Shown: piece by piece, positions 33,780 through 42,902 of the stretch | Layout of the letters: every line of letters starts with the position of its first letter | Position numbering within the stretch: the stretch's first letter is position 1 | The notes under the pieces: generated by a model | Told to the model about the DNA's origin: nothing | Database searches by the model: none | Seen by the model: the letters and a program-made list of their open reading frames with translations, nothing else | NCBI GenBank assembly: GCA_964570895.1 | Contig: CAZMZD010000008.1 | Span: 1 to 60,288 of the forward strand | Direction of reading: 5' to 3' | DNA: 60,288 nucleotides | Source: RGIG1918 sp964570895 | Lineage (GTDB): Bacteria; Cyanobacteriota; Vampirovibrionia; Gastranaerophilales; Gastranaerophilaceae | Program-made: the position numbers and the translations under genes

Positions 33780-35526
33780 AGTAACATTCCGAGAAAATTT
33801 CGACAATTCTTTTTTCATCGGCAGATTTTTCATCACCAAGCAAAATATAATCGTGAATGTTTTTCAAATTATAATTTGCAAGCACATCCACATTTTTAGT
33901 ATCCACTTCAATATCCGTGCCATCAACGAAAATCTCAACGAGTTTATCAAGAGTAATGCCCAAAAATATATCAACAAGCTCTGGGTCAAAATGCTTGCCT
34001 TTAGAGTCAATCAAAATCCCGACCGCTTTTTCAATTTCCATTCTTGAACGATAGTGCCTTTTTGATGTTATCGCGTCAAACACGTCAGCTACCGCTAAAA
34101 TACGCCCACCAAGCGGAATTTCCTCACCTTTCGTATTCCTAAAATACCCTGAACCATCAAATTTTTCATGATGGCTTGAGGCAATGTCCACAATATCTTT
34201 AAATTCGCCGGAAGCATAAACTTTGCTCAAAATTGAATGGGTCAAGCTCGCATGCTGCTTAATGTTTGCATATTCTTCGTCAGTCAACTTGCCTTCTTTT
34301 TGCAAAATCGAATCTTTGACACCAATTTTCCCAATATCATGCAAAAGCGCCGCTTGTTTAATTGTGTCAATTTCTTTTTCCGTCATTCCAAGCGCCTCCG
34401 CAATAAGCACGGAATACATCATGACCCTTTTCGAATGACCTGAAGTAATCTTGTCGCGCGCGTCTATAGAAGCTGAAAGCGTGTCAATAAAGCTTGCCAT
34501 TAATTTCGATTGCTCTTCAATGAGCCTTTGCTGCTTATCGAACAATGCCGCATTATCAAGCGCAATGCCCGCCGTTGCCCCGATTGCAATAAGAATATCC
34601 TCGTCTTTTTGAGTAAAATTACCCTCTTTTTTATTTAAAACTTGGAACACACCGACAATTTCGTGTTTAATATTCACAATCGGCATACAGAGCACATTTC
34701 GAGTTTTGTATTCTGTTTTTTGGTCAATTTCTTTGTTAAATCTGCTATCAGAATAAACATCATCAATATTCACTGTTTCGCCGGATTTTGCCACGTAGCC
34801 TGCAATTCCGGAGTTAACAGAAAATCTAATCTCTTTTAATTCAACCCCCGTTGCAATTTTAGACCAAAGTTCGCCGCGCTCTTCATCAAGCATAAAAACC
34901 GTGCAACGGTCAGCATTTAAGGCGTGTTTAATTTCTTGCGCAATAATATTAAGCAAATTATCTAAATTTGTTTCAACAGATATTGTCCTGCCTACCTTAA
35001 GCAGTGCCAAAAAAGGGTCTTCAGCTGGGTTTGGCGGAATAAACGTCATTTGATTAGAAGCAATTTTTTCAGTTTCCAGCTCTCTTTTAAGCCTTAAAAC
35101 AAAGCCGTTAACTTCGTGTGCGCAAACAGGCTCAAAAAGCGTTTGCAGGCTTTGAGAAGCCATAAAACTTTCAAGCGCAAGTTCAGAATTTTTATTTAAA
35201 TATTCAACATACCCCGTCGCAATTAAGTTAAATTTTCTAGCTAGCGATGAACCAACGGAGCTTGCAAGAAATTTTGCATCGTTTAACAACAAAAGTGTTT
35301 CATAATAAGACTTTTGCCCCTCTTTCATTTGGCACATTGCAAGCAGTGACATAGAAATTGAAGCCAACTCAAAGTTTTTTATTGCCACAAAATATTTATG
35401 AAATTTTTTAACAGTTTCGAGTTTATCAAATTTTCCGTTCGTCAAAAAATCGCTATAGCAAGAATCCAAAAAATTTATTTGCTCGGCTGATGAAATATTT
35501 TCGACACTATCCAAATCTTTAAGCAT
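33766..35526 (-). CDS. GAF + HD-GYP domain protein (cyclic-di-GMP phosphodiesterase-like)
   Basis: A 586-residue cytoplasmic protein. N-terminal helical region (1-165, unknown), GAF sensor (about 185-335, KIATGVELKEIRFSVNSGIA, VLCMPIVN), HD-GYP domain (about 355-555) with GHSKRV, LLHDIGKIGVKD, SSHHEKFDGSGY and VADVFDAITSKRHYRS. HD-GYP proteins hydrolyse cyclic di-GMP. The signature triplet reads GYF instead of GYP; metal-binding His/Asp residues are present. The TPR gene downstream overlaps it. A ligand for the GAF domain is not predictable. Confidence 0.85.
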   Translation of the reverse strand: MLKDLDSVENISSAEQINFLDSCYSDFLTNGKFDKLETVKKFHKYFVAIKNFELASISMSLLAMCQMKEGQKSYYETLLLLNDAKFLASSVGSSLARKFNLIATGYVEYLNKNSELALESFMASQSLQTLFEPVCAHEVNGFVLRLKRELETEKIASNQMTFIPPNPAEDPFLALLKVGRTISVETNLDNLLNIIAQEIKHALNADRCTVFMLDEERGELWSKIATGVELKEIRFSVNSGIAGYVAKSGETVNIDDVYSDSRFNKEIDQKTEYKTRNVLCMPIVNIKHEIVGVFQVLNKKEGNFTQKDEDILIAIGATAGIALDNAALFDKQQRLIEEQSKLMASFIDTLSASIDARDKITSGHSKRVMMYSVLIAEALGMTEKEIDTIKQAALLHDIGKIGVKDSILQKEGKLTDEEYANIKQHASLTHSILSKVYASGEFKDIVDIASSHHEKFDGSGYFRNTKGEEIPLGGRILAVADVFDAITSKRHYRSRMEIEKAVGILIDSKGKHFDPELVDIFLGITLDKLVEIFVDGTDIEVDTKNVDVLANYNLKNIHDYILLGDEKSADEKRIVEIFSECYYARS

Positions 35527-35619
35527 AAAATACCCTTGTATACAGATAAATTATACTTTATTTTTTGAATTGTGTCGAATATTTTTGTGATAAAATAAGT
35601 TTAAGAAATGGAGAAAAAA

Positions 35620-37104
35620 ATGGAAAACACAACTCACACAAATGTAAGAGATACGAGAATACAAAAACTCGCAGATTTAGTGGATATGGGCGTTAATCCA
35701 TACCCTTATTCTTATGACAAAAACGCTAGCGCAAACGATTTGCAAGAAAAATACGCAAACCTTGAAGCCGGCGCGGAAACAGAAGAAGAATACAGTGTTG
35801 CAGGCAGAATTATGGCAATGCGCAACTCTGGTATGTTCATTGACCTTATGGACTCATCCGGCAAAATTCAAGTTTTTTGCCACAAAGACAATTTAGACGA
35901 AAAACAACTTAAATTAATAAAACTGTTTGACGTAGGTGACATTGCAGGCTTTAAAGGCACAATCAGAAGAACTCCTCGCGGAGAATTAACAATCAAAGCA
36001 AAAGAAGCAAAAATGCTTTCAAAATCGCTTCTTCCGCTTCCTGAAAAATTCCACGGGCTCACCGACGTAGACACTCGCTACCGTCAAAGATATGTTGATA
36101 TGATTATGAACAAAGACGTTCGCGACACATTTAAAAAACGTTCGCTAATCATTCAAAAAATCAGAAATTATCTTACAAACCAAGGCTTTTTAGAAGTTGA
36201 AACTCCAATGTTGCACACAGTTGCAGGCGGTGCGAACGCAAGACCGTTCATCACTCACCACAACGCTCTTGATATGGAAATGTTCATGAGAATTGCGCCG
36301 GAGCTTCACTTAAAAAGGCTTCTTGTTGGCGGAATTAGCGAAAAGATTTTTGAACTTAACAGAAACTTTAGAAACGAAGGCATAGACATTCGCCACAACC
36401 CTGAATTCACAATGCTTGAGCTTTACCAAGCCTATGTTGATTATAACGAAATGATGGCGCTTGTTGAAAATATGGTGTCATCAGTTGCGCAAGAAGTTCT
36501 TGGCACAATGAAAATCACTTACCAAGGAAAAGAAATTGACTTAACACCGCCTTGGGATAGAAAAACCATGATTGGCGCAATCAAAGAATACACAGGAATT
36601 GACTTTGCAAACTTCTTAACACCGGAAGAAGCGGCAGAAGAAGCGAAAAAACTCCATGTTGAAGTCGAAGAAAATGATTCTTGGGGCAAAATTTTGGATA
36701 GAATTTTTGAAGAACATGTTGAACCAAAATTAATTCAACCAATCCACATTATAGACTATCCACGCGACATATCTCCGCTTGCAAAAGTTCACAGAGATAA
36801 TCCAAGGCTAACAGAAAGATTTGAAACAAGAATTAACGGTTGGGAAGTTTCAAACGCATTTTCAGAACTCACAGACCCAATCGACCAAAGAAACCGTTTC
36901 GAAGCTCAAGCAAAAGCAAAAGCTATGGGCGACGATGAAGCTTGCGATATCGATGAAGACTTCATTTGCGCGCTAGAACACGCCATGCCACCGGCTGGCG
37001 GGCTTGGTATCGGCATTGATAGAATTATCATGTTGCTTACCGATTCCCCATCAATTAGGGATGTTATCGCGTTCCCAACAATGCGCCACTTAACAAACAA
37101 CTAA
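35620..37104 (+). CDS. lysS: Lysyl-tRNA synthetase (class II)
   Basis: About 494 residues from ATG 35620 (GGAG six bases upstream; ATG 35608 is less likely). N-terminal OB fold (about 55-165, VAGRIMAMRNSGMFIDL), class II core with motif 2 FELNRNFRNEGIDIRHNPEF and motif 3 GLGIGIDRIIMLL. It charges tRNA-Lys. All motifs are intact. Monocistronic. Confidence 0.97.
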   Translation: MENTTHTNVRDTRIQKLADLVDMGVNPYPYSYDKNASANDLQEKYANLEAGAETEEEYSVAGRIMAMRNSGMFIDLMDSSGKIQVFCHKDNLDEKQLKLIKLFDVGDIAGFKGTIRRTPRGELTIKAKEAKMLSKSLLPLPEKFHGLTDVDTRYRQRYVDMIMNKDVRDTFKKRSLIIQKIRNYLTNQGFLEVETPMLHTVAGGANARPFITHHNALDMEMFMRIAPELHLKRLLVGGISEKIFELNRNFRNEGIDIRHNPEFTMLELYQAYVDYNEMMALVENMVSSVAQEVLGTMKITYQGKEIDLTPPWDRKTMIGAIKEYTGIDFANFLTPEEAAEEAKKLHVEVEENDSWGKILDRIFEEHVEPKLIQPIHIIDYPRDISPLAKVHRDNPRLTERFETRINGWEVSNAFSELTDPIDQRNRFEAQAKAKAMGDDEACDIDEDFICALEHAMPPAGGLGIGIDRIIMLLTDSPSIRDVIAFPTMRHLTNN

Positions 37105-37124
37105 TCAAAAGAAGAAAATAAAAC

Positions 37125-37156
37125 TAAAGCCGAGTTGATTAAAACTCGGCTTTTTA
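37125..37156 (+). terminator. Intrinsic terminator of lysS
   Basis: AAAGCCGAGTT / AACTCGGCTTT stem with T-run, 20 bases after lysS and before the convergent metG end. Confidence 0.88.
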
Positions 37157-37178
37157 AATATTCAAAATGGTTTATAAA

Positions 37179-38732
37179 CTATTTTTTATCTGCAAATTCG
37201 CTGTCTAATCTCAAGAAAACAGGTTTGATATCTCCTTTTGAAATAAGTTTTCCGGCAGGAATCATTTTAGGGTTAAGTTCGTCAAGTTTCATATCTATAT
37301 CAAAATTCAATTGACGAGCGATTTCAGCCGCGATATTTGGGCAGAATGGCTTAATTAGCGCGCCAACATAAACCATCAAATCAAGAACAGAATATAAAAC
37401 TCTTCCACACTCTTCCATTTTTCCTGCTTTCGCAAGTGACCAAGGCGCATTGTCATTCACGAATTTATTTGCCTCGTCCACAACTTGCAAAATTTCGCCC
37501 GCAGCTTCTGCCACTCTGTAATTATCAAAATGTTCTTTAACTTTCAAAATAGAACTGTGAGCAATTTCAGTCAATTCATTTGCACAGATAAATTCTCTTT
37601 TAATTTCTCCGTCAAAATATTTAACCAACATATTCAAAGTTCTATTCAACAAGTTGCCCATATTGTTTGCAAGGTCAACATTCACTCTTTCTTTAAATTC
37701 TTCATCAGAGTAGTTTCCGTCGCGCCCTTGCGGAGTGCAAACTGCAAGATAATATCTAAGCGGGTCAGAATTTTCAAGTTCAAACGCTTTCATAATAGAG
37801 CTTGGCGAAATAACATTTCCTGTTGTTTTGCTCATTTTTGCTTGATTTATTGTAATCCAGCCATGAGCAAAAATTGTTTTAGGAAGCTTAACGCCGAGTG
37901 CCATCAAAAGCGCAGACCAATAAATTGCGTGGAATTTCAAAATATCTTTACCAATCACTTGAACATTTGCAGGCCAATATTTGTTAAACAAAATATCGCC
38001 AATCCCTTCAGGAGTATATCCAAGAGCAGTGATATAGTTTGAAAGCGCATCAATCCAAACATAAATAATTTGACTCGGGTCAGAATAAACAGGAATTCCC
38101 CAGCTAACATTATCAATCGAGCGAGAAACCGAAATATCTTCAATGTTTTCAAGCTGATTTAAAACTTCTTGAGCACGAAAAGCAGGCACAATAAACTTTG
38201 GATTATTTTTAATGTGCTCTGCAATTCTATCTTTATATTTAGAAAGTCTGAAGAAATAATTTTCTTCTTTAGTAATTTCAGGTTTTGTGCCGTGAATTAA
38301 GCAACAACCATTTTCGTCTAAGTCTTTGTCGCTCAAATACGCTTCGCAACCTGTGCAATATTTTCCTTCATAACTATCTTTATAGATATCCCCCGATGAA
38401 AGCAATTGTTCAAAAATTCTCTGAACAATTCTTTTGTGCTCAGGATTTGTGGTTCTGATAAATTTAGAATATTCTATGCCAAGCTCATCCCAAGAAGAAG
38501 AGAACAGGGCAGAATTTTTATCACACAGCTCTTGAGGGGTAATCCCCATATTATGAGCGGTTTTTTGGATTTTAATTCCGTGCTCGTCCGTGCCTGTCAA
38601 AAAGAAATATTCATCTCTTCTTTGCTTAAAATGCTTAAAGATAATGTCTGCCAAAATCTTTTCATAAGCATGACCGATATGCGGAGCACCGTTTACATAA
38701 TCAATTGCTGTTGTGATATAAAATTTATTCAT
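37179..38732 (-). CDS. metG: Methionyl-tRNA synthetase
   Basis: A 517-residue class I synthetase. HIGH motif in GAPHIGHAYEKILAD, KMSKS-type loop AKMSKTTGNVI, CTGC...GCCLIH zinc knuckle (about 125-150), WGIPV and the C-terminal anticodon helical bundle. It lacks the extra C-terminal tRNA-binding domain of longer MetG, as in many bacteria. It lies 15 bases downstream of tpiA in the same direction, so the two may share a transcript. Confidence 0.96.
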   Translation of the reverse strand: MNKFYITTAIDYVNGAPHIGHAYEKILADIIFKHFKQRRDEYFFLTGTDEHGIKIQKTAHNMGITPQELCDKNSALFSSSWDELGIEYSKFIRTTNPEHKRIVQRIFEQLLSSGDIYKDSYEGKYCTGCEAYLSDKDLDENGCCLIHGTKPEITKEENYFFRLSKYKDRIAEHIKNNPKFIVPAFRAQEVLNQLENIEDISVSRSIDNVSWGIPVYSDPSQIIYVWIDALSNYITALGYTPEGIGDILFNKYWPANVQVIGKDILKFHAIYWSALLMALGVKLPKTIFAHGWITINQAKMSKTTGNVISPSSIMKAFELENSDPLRYYLAVCTPQGRDGNYSDEEFKERVNVDLANNMGNLLNRTLNMLVKYFDGEIKREFICANELTEIAHSSILKVKEHFDNYRVAEAAGEILQVVDEANKFVNDNAPWSLAKAGKMEECGRVLYSVLDLMVYVGALIKPFCPNIAAEIARQLNFDIDMKLDELNPKMIPAGKLISKGDIKPVFLRLDSEFADKK

Positions 38733-38747
38733 TTATTTTATCCTTAA

Positions 38748-39527
38748 CTACATTGCACCTTTAATAATTTCAACAAAGTCATCAGCTTTAAGGCTAGCGC
38801 CGCCAACAAGCGCGCCGTCGATATCGCTTTGAGCCATTTGCTCTTTAATTGTTGAAGGTTTAACGCTTCCGCCGTATAAAATTCTGATTTTATCTGCGTT
38901 TTCTTTACCTGCAACTTGCGCAACAACTTTTCTAATTTCAGAAATAACTCTGTTTGCTTCAACACTATCACAAGTTTTGCCTGTGCCGATTGCCCAAATT
39001 GGTTCGTATGCAATAACACATTTTGCAACATCAGCTGGCTCAATGCCTTCTAGCGCCTTCACGATTTGAGAAGCGATATGAGCGTCTGTCACGCCTGCTT
39101 CTCTTTGTTCTAAAGTTTCGCCGCAGCAGATGATTGGAACAATGCCGTTATCCAAAATTGCTTTAGCTTTTTTGTTAATCATTTCGTCTGTTTCGCCGAA
39201 ATATTGTCTTCTTTCACTATGTCCGATGATAATATATTCAGCTTTAAATTCTTTAATCATTTCGATTGAAACTTCGCCTGTGAAAGCGCCTTTTGGTTCA
39301 AAATAGCAATTTTGAGCAGCTAAAGCCACTTTACCACAACCGCATTTTTCAAATATTTCTTCAGAAACCGCAGGAATAGATGTAAACACAGGTGCAACAA
39401 CGATATCAGGCAATGCTGATTTTTCAAATTCTTTTACACCTTGCATAACGCCAACAACTAACTCGCGAGCAGCAGCTGATGTATTGTGCATTTTCCAATT
39501 TCCTGCAATAAATGGTTTTCTTGTCAT
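38748..39527 (-). CDS. tpiA: Triosephosphate isomerase
   Basis: A 259-residue TIM-barrel glycolytic enzyme that interconverts dihydroxyacetone phosphate and glyceraldehyde 3-phosphate. Catalytic residues are clear: FIAGNWKMHNT (Lys), IIGHSERRQYFGE (His), AYEPIWAIGTGK (Glu) and RILYGGSVKP. AGGAGTT precedes ATG 39527. A separate terminator (39591-39614) stands upstream, so tpiA has either its own promoter or a terminated leader. Confidence 0.97.
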   Translation of the reverse strand: MTRKPFIAGNWKMHNTSAAARELVVGVMQGVKEFEKSALPDIVVAPVFTSIPAVSEEIFEKCGCGKVALAAQNCYFEPKGAFTGEVSIEMIKEFKAEYIIIGHSERRQYFGETDEMINKKAKAILDNGIVPIICCGETLEQREAGVTDAHIASQIVKALEGIEPADVAKCVIAYEPIWAIGTGKTCDSVEANRVISEIRKVVAQVAGKENADKIRILYGGSVKPSTIKEQMAQSDIDGALVGGASLKADDFVEIIKGAM

Positions 39528-39589
39528 TTTTTAACTCCTTCTAATCTCGTCGGTAAAGTTATTCTAGCACAAATGAGCAAAAAAAGACA

Positions 39590-39693
39590 TAAAAAAAACT
39601 CCCTGATGGGGAGTAAATTTAAATAGGAAGGGAAGGAAGGTTATCGTTTTGTATAATGTTAATCTTTAGTTTTGTTTTTAAGTTTGTTATCGC
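39590..39693 (-). ncRNA. Candidate small RNA B (paired with 58940-59058)
   Basis: Minus-strand unit of about 103 bases with no ORF: A-rich 5' part, a TAACCTTC motif (39643-39636) continuing as a CCTTCCCTTCC tract, and an intrinsic terminator (ACTCCCC ATCA GGGAGT then T8, 39614-39591). The promoter block is homologous to that of the plus-strand unit at 58868-58940, and TAACCTTC starts 49 bases after that block here, 48 there. Instead of a free RNA it could be a terminated leader of tpiA, which starts 63 bases downstream. Confidence 0.6.
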
Positions 39694-39765
39694 TTACATA
39701 TATATAAAGTATATACAAAACCTCGAATTTCAATTTTATTTGATTTTGTTACATTTCTTTACAAT
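39693..39765 (-). promoter_or_regulatory. Promoter of small RNA B with an exact RpaB HLR1 match
   Basis: On the plus strand 39748-39765 reads GTTACATT-TC-TTTACAAT, an exact fit to HLR1, (G/T)TTACA(T/A)(T/A)-N2-repeat. In transcript direction it is followed by TTGAAA (a -35-like hexamer) and a 23-base TATATACT...TGTAAG block (39715-39693), both at the same spacing as in the promoter at 58868-58940. Confidence 0.6.
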
Positions 39766-39800
39766 TAGACGAGCGCCAATTTTTTGGTTAATATATTTTT

Positions 39801-40769
39801 ATGGCGACATACACTGCAAAATATAATAAAAACACGCTTTTAGCGCTTAAAGAAAAATTCGCGCAAGCAGGCGGCGCTTTTCACCAAGTGCAATACGCAG
39901 AATTTCAAGTGTGCTTAAATGGGGTTGTTGCCACATTTTACACAAGCGGAAAGTTTGTTGTGCAAGGCGCAGATATAGATGAATTTCTTGAGCAATTTTT
40001 AAATATTAAACAAGCTCCTGAAATTTTCTCGCGCCAAACAAGTTTGGCGCTCGGCTTAACCTTGCCTGAAACTGCAACCACAACCGGCACCGCAGCTGGC
40101 GCCTCAAACACAAGCGCCACATCAAACAATTTAAAAGAAAGGCCTTACCCCCACATCGGAACAGACGAAAGCGGAAAAGGAGATTTTTTTGGACCATTAT
40201 GCACTTCGGGCGTTTTGTTAAACGCACATCAAGCGCAATATTTAAAAGAAATCGGAATTAAAGATTCTAAAAAACTAGACGACAAAAAAATTCTAACTCT
40301 GGCCAATGAAATTAGAAAAAACAGCGTATACAGCACAATTCACATCACTCCAAAAAAATATAACGAGCTGTATGACAAATTTAAAAACTTAAACAAAATG
40401 CTCGCTTGGGCGCATGCAACCGTCATTGAAAATGTGCTCGGCCAAGCTAGCGCCGATTTTGCCATTTGCGATAAATTCGGGGACGAAAAGCTTATCTTAT
40501 CAATGCTAAAAGAAAAAGGAGGGCAAATTCAGATAATTCAAGAAACAAAAGCCGAGGCAGACACAGCAGTTGCCGCCGCTTCCATTCTTGCTCGCGCAGA
40601 ATATGTAATTCAAATGGGCAAACTTTGCTCATATTACGAAATGAATTTTCCCAAAGGCGCTTCTGACAAGGTTATTGAAGCCGGGCACAAATTTGTTGCA
40701 AAATTCGGAAAAGAAGAAATGCGCTCCGTTTGCAAAGCGCATTTCAAAACATATCAAGAATTTATCTAA
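39801..40769 (+). CDS. rnhC: Ribonuclease HIII
   Basis: A 322-residue RNase HIII. Residues 1-75 are the TBP-like N-terminal domain (DUF3378, VATFYTSGKFVVQG) that binds hybrids; an Ala/Thr-rich linker (90-110) follows; the catalytic domain begins GTDESGKGDFFGPL with Asp/Glu, and KDSKKLDD and the final Asp in TKAEADTAVAAASILARAEY complete the site. It removes RNA from RNA/DNA hybrids. No clear Shine-Dalgarno at ATG 39801. Normal length. Confidence 0.92.
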   Translation: MATYTAKYNKNTLLALKEKFAQAGGAFHQVQYAEFQVCLNGVVATFYTSGKFVVQGADIDEFLEQFLNIKQAPEIFSRQTSLALGLTLPETATTTGTAAGASNTSATSNNLKERPYPHIGTDESGKGDFFGPLCTSGVLLNAHQAQYLKEIGIKDSKKLDDKKILTLANEIRKNSVYSTIHITPKKYNELYDKFKNLNKMLAWAHATVIENVLGQASADFAICDKFGDEKLILSMLKEKGGQIQIIQETKAEADTAVAAASILARAEYVIQMGKLCSYYEMNFPKGASDKVIEAGHKFVAKFGKEEMRSVCKAHFKTYQEFI

Positions 40770-40852
40770 TTTTTAAGCCCGCATGTTGCATTGCTTTTAA
40801 ACCTAAAGCTCGCAAAGCAGAAGCTTTATTTTAAGCCACGCTGCGCGAAGCT

Positions 40853-42559
40853 CTATTTTTCATGCCCGCCAAGTGCTTCCATTTCGGAAAGTAGCGCGTG
40901 TTGCAAGTTTGCCGTCACGGTGTCATCCGTTGAATCAACCGCAAGCCTTACAATTGGCTCTGTGCCTGATTTTCTAATCAAAACAGCAGCGCCGTTTTCA
41001 AAATATAATTTTATGCCATCGCCTTGTTTTTTATATTGTTTAATGTGCTCTGCCGCTTCTTTCGTCTTTTCAAAGTCAATTTTATAGCCTGCCACATCAC
41101 CAACTTCGCCTGTTAAATATTTTTCAAAATATTTAACGCCTGCTTCTTTCGCTTCTTCATCTGCAAAGCCGATTTTTTTCGCAACAGAAGTGTAACCCGT
41201 GTCTGCTTCTTCTTTAAGGTCAGCTAAAATTTGCCCTAATGGTTTACCTTCAGATGCCACGAGTTCCAAAATTTTAGAAATTGCAACAAAACCATCTTTT
41301 TCAGGAATATGGTTTCTGATTGTAAGTCCGCCGGATTCTTCGCCAGCCACAATCACTTCGTGCTCGCTTCCTTCAAGCTCAACCATTTTATCCCCTAAAT
41401 ATTTAAAGCCGACAGGAGTTTCTTCCACTTTAATATCATATTTTTCAGGGTCTTTTTTGTTGAAATAATCCGCGAGGACATCTATTCTTTTGCTTGTCGC
41501 GCAATTTCTTATAATCGTGCCTTTGTTCATTCCTTCATTTTTAATCATATGGTAAGCAACAAGCATAATTACATCATTTGAGTTAATATAATTACCATTT
41601 TCATCCACAACCCCAAACCTGTCAGAATCGCCATCCGTTGCAAGCCCCACTTTTAATTTAGCGCCAGAATTTTTCACTTCATGCGCCAAGTTGGCAAGGT
41701 TTTTAGCGCTTGGCTCAGGCCCTGATACGTGAGAATCCAAAGCTTTCGCCACATGCACGCCATGTTCTTCCATCATTCTTGGAAAATAATAATTCCCTGT
41801 CCCTTCAAGCCCGTCGTAGAATATTTCAATTCCGGCGTTTTTAATTAAGTCATAGTTGATTAATTTTTTGCTATCGATATATTCATTATATTCTTTATAA
41901 GGGTCAAAATAAGCAAGCTCGCCTCGTTCCTTAGCGTTTTCTAATGGTTTGCCATCACGCGCCACTTTCACAATATTTTCCGCAATAGGGCGAGTTACAA
42001 CATCGGTTGCAACAGCACCTTCAGAAGTTAAGAAATTATATCCGCCATATTCCCAAGGATTGTGACTCGCAGTCATCAATACAGAAAGCGGGATGTTGCG
42101 TTCTTTCCCATAAACCGCAAGCACAGGGGACGCCGCAGGCGAAGAAAACGCTTGCTCGCCCTCAAGCATAGGTACTTCAATATCAATACCTTTATCTAAA
42201 AGCGTGTTTGCAATTTGTGGGATGTAATTAACGGTTGCAGCGCGAGTATCCCCACCAACGCCCATTTTTTCAATTCCGGAGTCTTTAGCATGGCGCGCTG
42301 TCGCGTTTGTCATTGTGTTCACAAATTCATCATTAAATTTTCCGCCGTAAATTTCTCTATAGCCCGATGTTGATGATTCATATTTTGCTTTTGCCGCTTT
42401 CGCTTCATCAAGAGATAAAAGCTTGTCATCTCTTCCTTTAAAGCTAAATGTGTCACGCGCAAGTGGCGTTAATTTTGGCGCAGAAAACGCCGCAAAGCTT
42501 GGTTTAAAGTTTGCAATTGTTCGCACAAACGGGCGAATTTGAATACTCGATACTCTCAT
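40853..42559 (-). CDS. Phosphoglucomutase/phosphomannomutase with N-terminal extension
   Basis: About 568 residues from ATG 42559 (AGGGG six bases upstream). The four loops are canonical: SSTSGYREIYGG, catalytic MTASHNPWEYGG, metal loop TDGDSDRFG, sugar loop VAGEESGGL and phosphate loop RKSGTEPIVR. It should interconvert hexose 1- and 6-phosphates for sugar nucleotides or glycogen. About 45 extra N-terminal residues (MRVSSIQIRP..., ending near FSFKG) are not part of the fold and resemble the leader of other proteins here. It is unlike the longer enzyme at 24775-27009. Confidence 0.88.
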   Translation of the reverse strand: MRVSSIQIRPFVRTIANFKPSFAAFSAPKLTPLARDTFSFKGRDDKLLSLDEAKAAKAKYESSTSGYREIYGGKFNDEFVNTMTNATARHAKDSGIEKMGVGGDTRAATVNYIPQIANTLLDKGIDIEVPMLEGEQAFSSPAASPVLAVYGKERNIPLSVLMTASHNPWEYGGYNFLTSEGAVATDVVTRPIAENIVKVARDGKPLENAKERGELAYFDPYKEYNEYIDSKKLINYDLIKNAGIEIFYDGLEGTGNYYFPRMMEEHGVHVAKALDSHVSGPEPSAKNLANLAHEVKNSGAKLKVGLATDGDSDRFGVVDENGNYINSNDVIMLVAYHMIKNEGMNKGTIIRNCATSKRIDVLADYFNKKDPEKYDIKVEETPVGFKYLGDKMVELEGSEHEVIVAGEESGGLTIRNHIPEKDGFVAISKILELVASEGKPLGQILADLKEEADTGYTSVAKKIGFADEEAKEAGVKYFEKYLTGEVGDVAGYKIDFEKTKEAAEHIKQYKKQGDGIKLYFENGAAVLIRKSGTEPIVRLAVDSTDDTVTANLQHALLSEMEALGGHEK

Positions 42560-42647
42560 TTTTTCCCCTAACATACAATCTTGTACAGATGATTAAAACA
42601 CAAAAACAAAATATTTTGCGCAATATTTAAAAATATTAAGAAAAATT

Positions 42648-42857
42648 TTAAGACTTAAAAAAGTTGATGTCTTTTAAATCTTTTCCTTCAACAACGAGCC
42701 CGCATTTTGTGCAAGCAAAATACCTTCTGGTGCTATCAAGCGGAGCAAAATTATGATTGCAATTTTCTTCTTCAATATCCTCAACAGGATTTTCTTGAGG
42801 AGCAGAAACTTTCTTCTTTTTATTTCTCAATTTTGCAATTAGCTCAAATATATACAT
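42648..42857 (-). CDS. Small zinc-ribbon-like protein
   Basis: A 69-residue protein. The first 20 residues are a hydrophobic/basic helix (YIFELIAKLRNKKKK); residues 33-55 contain C-x-H and CTKCGLVV, a possible single zinc ribbon. Such small proteins may attach to the membrane or RNA. It is divergent from the sugar isomerase-like gene at 42903. No family recognised. Confidence 0.5.
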   Translation of the reverse strand: MYIFELIAKLRNKKKKVSAPQENPVEDIEEENCNHNFAPLDSTRRYFACTKCGLVVEGKDLKDINFFKS

Positions 42858-42902
42858 AATTTTATTATATTCTATAATTAATATTAACGGAACAGCAAAA
42901 AA

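Noticed and set aside
39590..39693. Reading this unit only as the tpiA 5' leader
   Set aside because: Kept as an alternative but not preferred: it ends in a full terminator, and its twin at 58940-59058 has no gene downstream.
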